A stretch of 64,000 nt of DNA, taken from Collinsella aerofaciens. Its GTDB lineage: Bacteria; Actinomycetota; Coriobacteriia; Coriobacteriales; Coriobacteriaceae. The notes under the pieces were generated by a model that was not told the origin of the DNA, ran no database searches, and worked only from the letters and a program-made list of their open reading frames with translations. Made by a program: the position numbers and the translations under genes. Location of the stretch: positions 32,306-96,305 of the forward strand of contig NZ_CABJFS010000009.1 of assembly GCF_902364945.1 (NCBI RefSeq). The letters run 5' to 3'. The stretch's first letter is position 1; every line of letters begins with the position of its first letter. Positions 1 to 7,059 of this stretch are shown in pieces.

Positions 1-888
1 TGCTTCGGCGCGCTCGATTGTTATTACACGCCGTTTTTGCCGCCGCCGCGGGTGGGCAATCGCTTTGGCGGCAAGGCGTTTAAAGAGGTCGATCCTGCCA
101 ACAACCAGGGACTTAACGTGGTGCCCCAGCTGATGTCCAAGAATGCGGACGAGTTTGTGTGGGCGGCGCAGGTGCTTGCCGATATGGGTTACCGCGAGGT
201 CAACCTCAACCTTGGCTGCCCTTCGGGTACGGTGGTCGCGAAGGGCAAGGGTTCGGGCTTTCTGCGCAATTTGGATGAGCTCGAGGTGTTCTTGAGCGAC
301 GTGTGCGAACGCTCGCCCTTGCCGGTGTCGGTCAAGACCAGACTGGGGCTCGAATGCGATGACGAGTACGAGCGCGTGCTCGACCTCTATTGCCGAATGC
401 CGCTGGCGGAGTTGATCGTGCATCCGCGCGTGCAAAAGGACCGTTATACGGGCTCACCGCGCAAAGAGTTTTACGGCGAGACGCTGGAACGGGCGCCGTT
501 CCCCGTGGCCTATAACGGCGACATCTTTGATCTTGAGGACATGGATGCACTGGTGGAGGCCTATCCCGGAACACGCCACGTCATGTTGGGGCGCGGCTTG
601 CTTGCGAACCCAGCGCTCGCTCGCATGGTCAAGGGCGGCCCTGCTGCCGCGGCTGCTGAGCTGCAGCGCTTCCACGACACACTGTTTGCGGCCTATGCGG
701 ACGAGATTGGCGGCAATGCGGTCTTTCGCATGAAAGAGTGGTGGTTCTACGCTAAATGCGCCTTCGCCGATCCCGCGACCGTTCACAAGCTCGTACGCAA
801 GACCAAAAAGGTCGATGAATACCGCGCCGCTGTTGAGCGCGTCTTTCGTGAACAGCCGCTTGCGCCCATCGCCCGCTTTTGTGGCTAA
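1..888 (+). CDS. dus: tRNA-dihydrouridine synthase (5' end outside window)
   Basis: FMN-dependent enzyme that reduces uridine to dihydrouridine in the D-loop of tRNA, in the cytoplasm. The frame is open from base 1, so the N-terminus with the start of the FMN barrel lies outside the window; 295 codons remain. The conserved Dus block NLNLGCPSG is visible, with the catalytic Cys, followed by the K-x-G-x-G-S run and the SVKTRLG barrel strand. The C-terminal helical tRNA-binding part is present and ends in a normal TAA. A TTG at position 37 is inside the conserved barrel and is not the real start. The Dus subfamily cannot be decided from this fragment. Confidence 0.9.
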   Translation, partial: CFGALDCYYTPFLPPPRVGNRFGGKAFKEVDPANNQGLNVVPQLMSKNADEFVWAAQVLADMGYREVNLNLGCPSGTVVAKGKGSGFLRNLDELEVFLSDVCERSPLPVSVKTRLGLECDDEYERVLDLYCRMPLAELIVHPRVQKDRYTGSPRKEFYGETLERAPFPVAYNGDIFDLEDMDALVEAYPGTRHVMLGRGLLANPALARMVKGGPAAAAAELQRFHDTLFAAYADEIGGNAVFRMKEWWFYAKCAFADPATVHKLVRKTKKVDEYRAAVERVFREQPLAPIARFCG

Positions 889-945
889 ATGATCCCTTGG
901 GGACGGAGAAGAACGGATCGCCTGTGCCGGGCCCATGCAAAAAGC

Positions 946-1000
946 TGTACGCCAGCATCCAAAGATGTCGAAAAATGTCGACTTTGGATGCTGGTGTACA
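946..1000. repeat. 19-bp inverted repeat between dus and glutaredoxin
   Basis: Arms 946-964 and 982-1000 pair over 19 positions with one G/T wobble. The 17-base loop contains ATGTCGA twice as a direct repeat. It lies in the convergent gap between dus and the glutaredoxin gene. No T-run follows on either strand, so it is not a standard intrinsic terminator, although it could act as an mRNA 3'-end stabiliser or be a REP-like element. Confidence 0.6.
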
Positions 1001-1052
1001 TGTTTGGGTCGTATGGGCTTGGACGTCGGGGCGAGCCGACTGCAATTGCGTA

Positions 1053-1298
1053 CTAGAGCAGGTTCTTCTGTACCCACGCGATGATGTCGCCCGATTCGTA
1101 GAGTGGTTTGCCGTCGATGAACAGGCAGGGAACCTGGCGTTTTCCGCCGATGGCGATGAGTGCCTGCTCGGCTTCGGTATCGGTCGAGATGTTGCGCTCG
1201 GGGATGGTCACGCCGTTATCGGCCAGGAAACGCTTGACCTTTATGCAATACGGGCAGCCGGTCATAACGTAGAGCGCGAGCTCGTGATAAGTAGCCAT
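1053..1298 (-). CDS. glutaredoxin-like thiol-disulfide protein
   Basis: Small cytoplasmic dithiol oxidoreductase of the glutaredoxin fold, 81 residues. It begins MATYHELALYV and carries the active-site CPYC motif near residues 15-18, then the cis-proline segment QVPCLFIDGK and the helix starting ESGDIIAW. The start at 1298 is chosen because GGAG precedes it at good spacing; an upstream in-frame ATG at 1337 has no Shine-Dalgarno site and adds residues outside the fold. It is convergent with dus and sits just downstream of the TipAS-type regulator, so the two may share a transcript. The electron donor is unknown. Confidence 0.88.
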   Translation of the reverse strand: MATYHELALYVMTGCPYCIKVKRFLADNGVTIPERNISTDTEAEQALIAIGGKRQVPCLFIDGKPLYESGDIIAWVQKNLL

Positions 1299-1349
1299 AG
1301 GTCTCCAATCGGTTGAGGTTTCGATTGAAATACCCAAAGCCGCCGCGGT

Positions 1350-2177
1350 CTATGCGCGAATCAACGACGACTCGATGGCCTGAACCAAAAACGCCGTGGC
1401 CCCGGTGCCGCAGGGCTTGTCGTAGTAGTCAACAAAGCGCTGGTCGGCAAGGTAGCCGTGTGCGAGCCCCAGGTATGCTTCGTCTTGAGGCTTACGCCCC
1501 CAGTTGAGGCTAATCCAACGACGATGCATCGCAACAATTTTTTGGGCCTCGATGCTCTTTGGGTCGCCGTCGTCCATGGCAATCGAGAGCTGGCCCAAAA
1601 TCGCGCGCTCGAGTTCTTTCATGTCGTTCCAGGTTTCGGGGTCCATGTCCAGCAACGCCTCGTTTGCCGCATCGATTGCCCTGTCGCCGTAGCGCGCCCG
1701 GGCCTCGGCGCCGTAGCGCTCCTCGTTTTCCTGCACGGTGCGCCAACGCTCCAGTTGCGGCAACACGGCACCCATGAGCGAGACGGCTTCGTCGAGCGAC
1801 ATGCCGGTGCTTTGTGCCAGCCGCGGGGCACAATCCTCGATCATTGCTTCCATGGTGGTGTCGTAGGTGTACTTGCCGCGGTCGTAGCACCACTTGCAGT
1901 AATGGTCGGTCGTGGCACCCGTCGCATCGGTGCCGCAGTCGTCGGGTGTGAGCACCATGCCGCAGCTCTGGCAATAGTGCTCGGGCATTTCGAGCAGGTG
2001 GGACAGCGGTTCTCCGGTTACGGCGGCAATGAGCTTCATCATGTCGATGCCCGGGGTGACTTCGCCGCGCTCCCAGCGGCTGACGGCTTGGCGCGTGACA
2101 TAGAGCTTGGCGGCAAGCTGCTCTTGGGTAAGGTTGTTGGCGCGACGGACGGCGATGAGTTTTTCTGCAAAGGCCAT
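1350..2177 (-). CDS. XRE-family regulator with zinc ribbon and TipAS-like domain
   Basis: Three modules are visible in 275 residues. An N-terminal XRE helix-turn-helix occupies about residues 3-60 (LTQEQLAAKLYVTRQAVSRW). A four-Cys zinc ribbon follows at about 68-100 (CQSCGM and CKWC). The C-terminal part, about 150-270, resembles the TipAS drug-binding domain, with Y-G and W-x-x-M-K-E motifs, H-x-x-W-I, and the late RFVDYYD block. TipAS domains of thiostrepton-type regulators bind peptide antibiotics covalently; here the DNA-binding module is XRE instead of MerR. A strong AAGGAG precedes the ATG. It is probably a ligand-responsive repressor or activator. Its ligand is not predictable. Confidence 0.75.
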   Translation of the reverse strand: MAFAEKLIAVRRANNLTQEQLAAKLYVTRQAVSRWERGEVTPGIDMMKLIAAVTGEPLSHLLEMPEHYCQSCGMVLTPDDCGTDATGATTDHYCKWCYDRGKYTYDTTMEAMIEDCAPRLAQSTGMSLDEAVSLMGAVLPQLERWRTVQENEERYGAEARARYGDRAIDAANEALLDMDPETWNDMKELERAILGQLSIAMDDGDPKSIEAQKIVAMHRRWISLNWGRKPQDEAYLGLAHGYLADQRFVDYYDKPCGTGATAFLVQAIESSLIRA

Positions 2178-2303
2178 AACGGCTCCTTTCTGCTGCTTGT
2201 TGGCTTAAGCATACGCGGCGGCCGACGCCCTTCCAAGCAACCGTTGGTTGCAAAAGGGGCGGTCGCGGTGAGGGATTACGCGCATCGCGCATGCCCTCAT
2301 GCC

Positions 2304-2309
2304 GTACAA
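2304..2309 (+). promoter_or_regulatory. -10 box TACAAT of trmO, possibly leaderless
   Basis: TACAAT ends 8 bases before the trmO ATG at 2318. A transcript starting the usual 6-8 bases after the hexamer would begin at or next to that ATG, and no Shine-Dalgarno site is seen. No convincing -35 box is visible. Confidence 0.5.
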
Positions 2310-2317
2310 TGACCGGC

Positions 2318-3055
2318 ATGGAACCTATTGCACACATACATACCGACCTGCCGCAAAAGTTCGGCATCCCGCGCAACAGCTTTTTGGCGCCCCATCTTGA
2401 GGGACGCATCGTCTTTGAGCCGGAATTTGCCTCCAGCGCGGCAGTTGAGGGTCTGGACTCCTTCTCTCACCTGTGGCTGCTCTGGCGCTTTGAAAACGGA
2501 ACACCCGGCGGCGCGGCCGAAGACATCGCCGCCGATGCCAAGACACAGGATAGGTCCGGCACCAACGCCAAGTGGTCGAAGACCGTGCGTCCGCCGCGCT
2601 TGGGTGGAGCCGAGCGCGTGGGCGTATTTGCCACGCGCAGCCCGTTTCGACCTAATCCCATTGGGCTTACCTGCGTCAAACTCGATCATGTCGGGCTTAC
2701 CGACGATGGCCCCATCATCCATGTGCTAGGGGCCGATCTGCGTGACGGCACGCCCATCTACGACATTAAGCCCTACATTCCGTTTGCGGACTGCCACTCG
2801 GATGCGACCGGCGGCTGGATTGAGGATGCGCCGTGGCAAGAGCTCGACGTTGACTTCCCGCAAGCGCTGCAGGAGATGGTCCCGCCCACGAAGCTCCCCG
2901 GGTTGGTCGAGGTCCTTCGCCAAGATCCGCGCCGCGCGGGTAGCAAGCACGAGCCAAACCGCATTTACCACTTGGCTTACGCTGGGCTCGACATATCCTT
3001 TACGGTTGACGGAACCAGGCTGACGGTAACCGCCGTCGACGACGCGCAGGACTAA
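2318..3055 (+). CDS. trmO: TrmO-type tRNA m6t6A methyltransferase
   Basis: SAM-dependent enzyme of the UPF0066/TsaA (YaeB) family that N6-methylates threonylcarbamoyladenosine 37 of tRNA-Thr. Family blocks are clear: KFGIPRNSF near the start, the D-S-F-S-H-L-W strand, and the signature FATRSPFRPNPIGL with its Arg/Pro core. LGADLRDGTPIYDIKPY follows. The second half contains the C-terminal domain of the full-length family (about 245 residues here). MEPIAHIH at 2318 is used as start because it matches the family N-terminus and lies directly after a -10 box; ATGs at 2291 and 2309 are upstream of or inside the promoter. Confidence 0.9.
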   Translation: MEPIAHIHTDLPQKFGIPRNSFLAPHLEGRIVFEPEFASSAAVEGLDSFSHLWLLWRFENGTPGGAAEDIAADAKTQDRSGTNAKWSKTVRPPRLGGAERVGVFATRSPFRPNPIGLTCVKLDHVGLTDDGPIIHVLGADLRDGTPIYDIKPYIPFADCHSDATGGWIEDAPWQELDVDFPQALQEMVPPTKLPGLVEVLRQDPRRAGSKHEPNRIYHLAYAGLDISFTVDGTRLTVTAVDDAQD

Positions 3056-3081
3056 CCGGCCATTTGTCCGCATTCCCATAG

Positions 3082-3267
3082 TGGTGCCGCGAGCATGGCT
3101 GCGATATTCAGTGGCTGCTCGACGAGGGGGCGCGTGTGGGCGTGGGCTATCAGGACGGCCGTCCGTTCCACGGGCCCTGCCACATTCGCGTGAATCTGGC
3201 GCTGCCGCTTTCGCGTGTAAGGGAGGCGTGCGACCGCCTGGACCGCTACGTTTTTAATGCACGGTAA
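3082..3267 (+). pseudogene. C-terminal remnant of a MalY/PatB-type aminotransferase
   Basis: A frame open only from the TAG at 3079 to the TAA at 3265 encodes about 60 residues that look like the extreme C-terminus of class I/II aminotransferases of the cystathionine beta-lyase (MalY/PatB) group. It has QWLLDEGARVG, a G-Y-Q-D-G-R-P-F segment, and HIRVNLALP followed by a final RLDRY helix. That tail normally carries the Arg that binds the substrate carboxylate (here in HIRVNLA). No start codon, Shine-Dalgarno site or PLP-lysine region exists upstream, because trmO ends at 3055. The rest of the gene has been deleted. Confidence 0.65.
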
Positions 3268-3409
3268 GTGAGCGCTGCATGCGGGGCCGTCTGCCAGATT
3301 GGCTGGAAGGCCCCGTATGGTAAAGCATCTGTAACCATTGAGCGCAAGCGCGGTTTTGTCTGCTAATATCTTTGCTCTTGAGTCTGTAAACAGGAACGTC
3401 TGGAGCTCG

Positions 3410-4279
3410 ATGAAAAGACCTCGTCGCTCGGCCGCCATATCGTTGTTTGTTGCGCTTGCAGTGGTGAGTGCCTTTGTCGTGGCGATAGCTGGCTGTTCCG
3501 GGTCGAATGACGGGGCCGCGGCGTCTGCATCAGAAGGCGCGGCCGCCTCGCAGGTCAAAGACGACAACCTTAAGACGCTCAACGTCGGCAGCGACCTCTA
3601 TCCGCCGTTTGTGTATAGCGACGAGTACGGCAATATCGTTGGCCTGGATGTCGAGATTTTGACCGAGGCTTTGGTCCGCATTGGTTACAAGCCAAAATAC
3701 CAGCTGATCGACTGGGAAAAGAAGAAAGAACTGCTGGCGAGCGGCGAGCTCGACTGCGTCATGGGCAGCTTTAGTATGACGGGTCGCGAAAACGAATATC
3801 GCTGGGCCGGCCCGTACCTTGCGAGCCGCCAGGTGGTCGCGGTCGATCCCGAGAGCGATATCTACACGCTTGCCGATCTTGAGGGTAAGGTCGTGGCGGT
3901 CCAGTCCACCACCAAGCCCGAGTCGATTCTGCTCAATCGTACCAGTGAAAACGTTCCGCAGATCAAGGAGCTCTACAGCTTTTCGGACCGCTCGTACCTG
4001 AACCCGGCGCTCGTCGAGGGCCTGGTCGATGCCATCGCCGCGCATGAGTCCTCGCTGCTCACCTACGAAAAAGACTATGGTGTGACGTATCGCATTCTGT
4101 CTGAGCCGCTGCTGGAGGTTGGGTTGGGCACCGCTTTCGATCTCAACGACACACGCGGCATTGACGTTAAGCTCACCCATGCCTATCAAGAAATGCTTGC
4201 CGATGGCACCATGGAACGCCTGGTGTCAAAGTACTATGATGACCCTACGCCGTTTTTGAATGTGGAGGGCCTGTCATGA
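3410..4279 (+). CDS. lipoprotein solute-binding protein, amino-acid type
   Basis: Family 3 extracellular solute-binding protein, 289 residues. It has a Lys/Arg-rich start, a hydrophobic stretch and a lipobox ending IAGC at about residue 25, so it should be lipid-anchored on the outer face of the membrane. After a low-complexity Ala/Ser linker come the domain hallmarks: NVGSDLYPPFVY, NIVGLDVEI, and DWEKKKELLASGELDC. The ATG follows a TGGAGC site. No ABC permease or ATPase is adjacent. The stop overlaps the ATG of the downstream hybrid kinase in an ATGA, so it more likely presents a ligand to that kinase than feeds a transporter. Confidence 0.85.
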   Translation: MKRPRRSAAISLFVALAVVSAFVVAIAGCSGSNDGAAASASEGAAASQVKDDNLKTLNVGSDLYPPFVYSDEYGNIVGLDVEILTEALVRIGYKPKYQLIDWEKKKELLASGELDCVMGSFSMTGRENEYRWAGPYLASRQVVAVDPESDIYTLADLEGKVVAVQSTTKPESILLNRTSENVPQIKELYSFSDRSYLNPALVEGLVDAIAAHESSLLTYEKDYGVTYRILSEPLLEVGLGTAFDLNDTRGIDVKLTHAYQEMLADGTMERLVSKYYDDPTPFLNVEGLS

Positions 4280-6468
4280 TTGATGCGTCCGACCACACCG
4301 CTCAGGAGCGGGGCGATCGTTCGGCACGGGAATGGCTCATCGTCGTCCTGTTGGGGATAGCGCTCTCGATTGTTGCCGGCATGACGAGCTACGCCTACAC
4401 GACAGCTCAGGCCGAACAGCGCTTTGCCGACGTTGTCGATTACGTGGCGACACAGAGCCTTTCCTACGATGCGTTCAACAGCGCCTATGCGACCAAAAAC
4501 CTGATTCGCGTTATGGAGATCGCCGGAGAGGCGGCGCGCGATATGGAGCGCGACGGCTCGGTGGATAACGCTACGTTGGAGCAATATGCTGACCAGTTTA
4601 ATGTGACAGCGCTGATCGTAACGGATGCATCGGGCAACTTGGTGTCCGAGTCCTCGAAGGATGACGTGGGCTACGAGTCGCTCGCTGCGAATCTCAAAGA
4701 GGCGCCTGTGCTGGAGGTGGCAGCCCATCCGCTTAAGTCCTATACCGCTCGCATTACGCTTGCGGACGATTCGGTCGCAGACATTGGCTGCGTGGCCCGG
4801 CGGGACGGTGAGGGCATCGTTGTCGCGGTGAGGCACCAGAGCGCCAAGGCGGTCGCGAGCAATACGCTCAAGTTGCAGAGCTTGCTCGATGGTTATGAGA
4901 CCATCGATAGCGGCAATATCGTGATCGAAAACGACGGTAAGGTCGTTGCGACCAACGCTGTTGAGCCCGCCGTGTCAGGCGTGTTCGATTTGCCTGCGAC
5001 GGATGCCATCGTTGTCAACGGCATTAAGGAGCGTTGCCTGGCTGGTAAGGTCAGATTGGTTAACGACAGCGGTGAGTGGTATCTGGGCACATTTGGTAAA
5101 GCGCGCGATTTTTACGTGTACACCTATGCTCCCGCGCAGCGTTACTTTGAGGTTGTTGCCGCTGTTGTTGCCAGTGTGTTGGCACTCTACGGCGGTGTTA
5201 TAGCCACTGTTGTGTTGGTGCGCCGCCGCGCCGAGAGCCAACGCTTTGCCGACCTGTTGCTGCAGGAGCGCGACTATGGCGACAAACTGGCAAAAGCGGC
5301 GCGCGAAGCTTCGTCTGCCAACTCTGCAAAGACGGAGTTCCTGCGTCGCATGAGTCACGACCTGCGCACGCCCATCAACGGCATTCGCGGTATGGTCGAG
5401 GTGGGCAATGCCAACGCGGACGACTTGCAAAAGCAGACTGAGTGCCGCTCAAAGATCTGGACGGCGTCGGGACTGTTGCTCGACCTTGCGAACGAGGCAC
5501 TCGATATGAGCCGCTTGGAGAGCGGGCAGGTCGACCTGAATCTCGTGCCTACAGATATGGTGGCCCTCAACCGTGAGGTGTGCGATATTCTGGAGCGCCA
5601 AGCCGAGGAGCGCCTGGTGACAATTATCTGCGACCAACGGACTCTTGATCATCCCTATGCCCGGGTGAGCGTGACGCACCTCAAGCGTCTGTTGCTCAAT
5701 ATTGCCGGTAATGCCGTCAAGTACAACCGCCAGGGCGGCTATGTTCGCCTGACATACCGCGAGGTGGAGCCGGTGGACGGTGCCCCCGTCTATGAATACA
5801 CGATCGCCGATAACGGCATTGGCATGAGCGAGGAGTTTCAACAGCACCTCTACGAGCCGTTCAGCCGCGAGGAACAACAGGTGGAAGGCGCTTCATCGGG
5901 AACTGGCCTGGGCGCGTCTATTGCCAAACAGTTGGTCGAGCTTATGGGCGGAACCATGAGCTTTACGAGCGCCTTGGGGCGGGGGACGACGTTTACCATT
6001 TGCCTGCCGTTTGAGAAGTGCAAGAGTTCCGAGATTCCCCAGGCAGTTCGCGTGGATGCAGGCGACAGCGACGTGCTCCAGGGCCTGCGTGTTTTGCTCG
6101 TAGAGGATAACGACCTGAATGCCGAGATCGCACAGTTTACGCTCGACCGCGCCGGTGCCGTCGTGACACATGTCAAAGATGGCGAGTCTGCCGTCGAGAC
6201 GTTTGCCGCGAGTGCGCCGCACGAGTACGACGTGGTATTGATGGACATCATGATGCCCGGCATCGATGGCCTTGAGGCCACGCGTCAGATTCGAGCGCTC
6301 GATCGCGAGGACGCCGCGACCACGCCGATTATCGCCGTGAGCGCCAATGCCTTTGCCGACGACCGTAGGCTTTCGCGCGAGGCGGGCATGAACGCGCATC
6401 TGAGCAAACCCGTGAGTTCTCAGGATCTCGTTGAGGCGCTTGCGCACATAGCCGCCGACGCTTCATAA
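4276..6468 (+). CDS. hybrid sensor histidine kinase with C-terminal receiver
   Basis: Membrane kinase of 730 residues. A first membrane segment spans about 20-42 and a second about 290-315, enclosing an extracytoplasmic sensor region. A coiled linker leads to the HisKA domain with phospho-acceptor His361 in SHDLRTPINGI. The HATPase domain follows, with the N box around NAVKYN and glycine boxes DNGIGM and GTGLG. The receiver begins near residue 610 and has Asp657 in LMDIMMPG. It is translationally coupled to the lipoprotein binding protein. No DNA-binding response regulator lies nearby, so the downstream target is unknown. Confidence 0.9.
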   Translation: MIDASDHTAQERGDRSAREWLIVVLLGIALSIVAGMTSYAYTTAQAEQRFADVVDYVATQSLSYDAFNSAYATKNLIRVMEIAGEAARDMERDGSVDNATLEQYADQFNVTALIVTDASGNLVSESSKDDVGYESLAANLKEAPVLEVAAHPLKSYTARITLADDSVADIGCVARRDGEGIVVAVRHQSAKAVASNTLKLQSLLDGYETIDSGNIVIENDGKVVATNAVEPAVSGVFDLPATDAIVVNGIKERCLAGKVRLVNDSGEWYLGTFGKARDFYVYTYAPAQRYFEVVAAVVASVLALYGGVIATVVLVRRRAESQRFADLLLQERDYGDKLAKAAREASSANSAKTEFLRRMSHDLRTPINGIRGMVEVGNANADDLQKQTECRSKIWTASGLLLDLANEALDMSRLESGQVDLNLVPTDMVALNREVCDILERQAEERLVTIICDQRTLDHPYARVSVTHLKRLLLNIAGNAVKYNRQGGYVRLTYREVEPVDGAPVYEYTIADNGIGMSEEFQQHLYEPFSREEQQVEGASSGTGLGASIAKQLVELMGGTMSFTSALGRGTTFTICLPFEKCKSSEIPQAVRVDAGDSDVLQGLRVLLVEDNDLNAEIAQFTLDRAGAVVTHVKDGESAVETFAASAPHEYDVVLMDIMMPGIDGLEATRQIRALDREDAATTPIIAVSANAFADDRRLSREAGMNAHLSKPVSSQDLVEALAHIAADAS

Positions 6469-6471
6469 ACA

Positions 6472-6513
6472 AATGGCTCGGTTCCAATACTGGTTGGAAC
6501 CGAGCCATTTTGC
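6472..6513. terminator. bidirectional intrinsic terminator
   Basis: A perfect 16-bp stem (6472-6487 with 6494-6509) has a 6-base loop and T-rich flanks on both sides. It separates the hybrid kinase from the convergent oxidase-like gene. Confidence 0.85.
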
Positions 6514-6537
6514 TATTTGCAGGACCTATTTTTGGGC

Positions 6538-7017
6538 TTACTTTTCATGGATCTGCTTGCCGCAAAGATGCTCAATCGAAATCTCGTAGAGTTGGACGCC
6601 CTTGATGTCTTTGGCGATTTCCTCCTCGACTTCTTCGGCAGAAGGGTAGTACTTAAGCGCTAACTGGCGGACTTTGTCCTCGATAAACGAAGGCGTCTCG
6701 TTTACCAGGCGGCAACGGCCAAAGACCACGGTGCTCATAACGTAGGGAGCCCAGTCGTCGTCCTTGTACCACTCGTTGCCGTACACGGTAAAGCAGACTT
6801 TATCGTCACGCTTGAGCGAATCGACCTTGTGGCCAGCCTTGGCGCCATGGAAATAAATCTTGTCGTGCTTGGGGTCAAAGAAGTAGTTGACGGGAATGGC
6901 GTATGGGTAGCCATCATCGCCGTTAACGGCAAAGACGCCGCGCTTGCAGGTGGCCAGCAGCTCGCGCGCCTCCTCGTCGGTGATGGCACGTTTCTTTCGG
7001 CGTAAGGGTCTAAACAT
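6538..7017 (-). CDS. pyridoxamine 5'-phosphate oxidase-family (NimA-like) protein
   Basis: Split-barrel flavin- or haem-binding protein of about 159 residues. The early ITDEEARELLATCKRGVFA and YPYAIPVNYF blocks are typical of the pyridoxamine phosphate oxidase-like/nitroimidazole-resistance family, as are KIYFHGAKAGHK and VCFTVYG. The start MFRPLRRKKR at 7017 has GGAAG upstream; an ATG at 7056 has no such site. Members are usually flavin reductases or haem-binding proteins of unknown substrate. Nitroimidazole resistance should not be assumed. It lies downstream of the fused-sensor kinase on the same strand, with a 42-base gap. Confidence 0.8.
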   Translation of the reverse strand: MFRPLRRKKRAITDEEARELLATCKRGVFAVNGDDGYPYAIPVNYFFDPKHDKIYFHGAKAGHKVDSLKRDDKVCFTVYGNEWYKDDDWAPYVMSTVVFGRCRLVNETPSFIEDKVRQLALKYYPSAEEVEEEIAKDIKGVQLYEISIEHLCGKQIHEK

Positions 7018-7059
7018 CGTCGGCTTCCTTTCTAACTGTGCATGGTGGGTGGGCACAAA

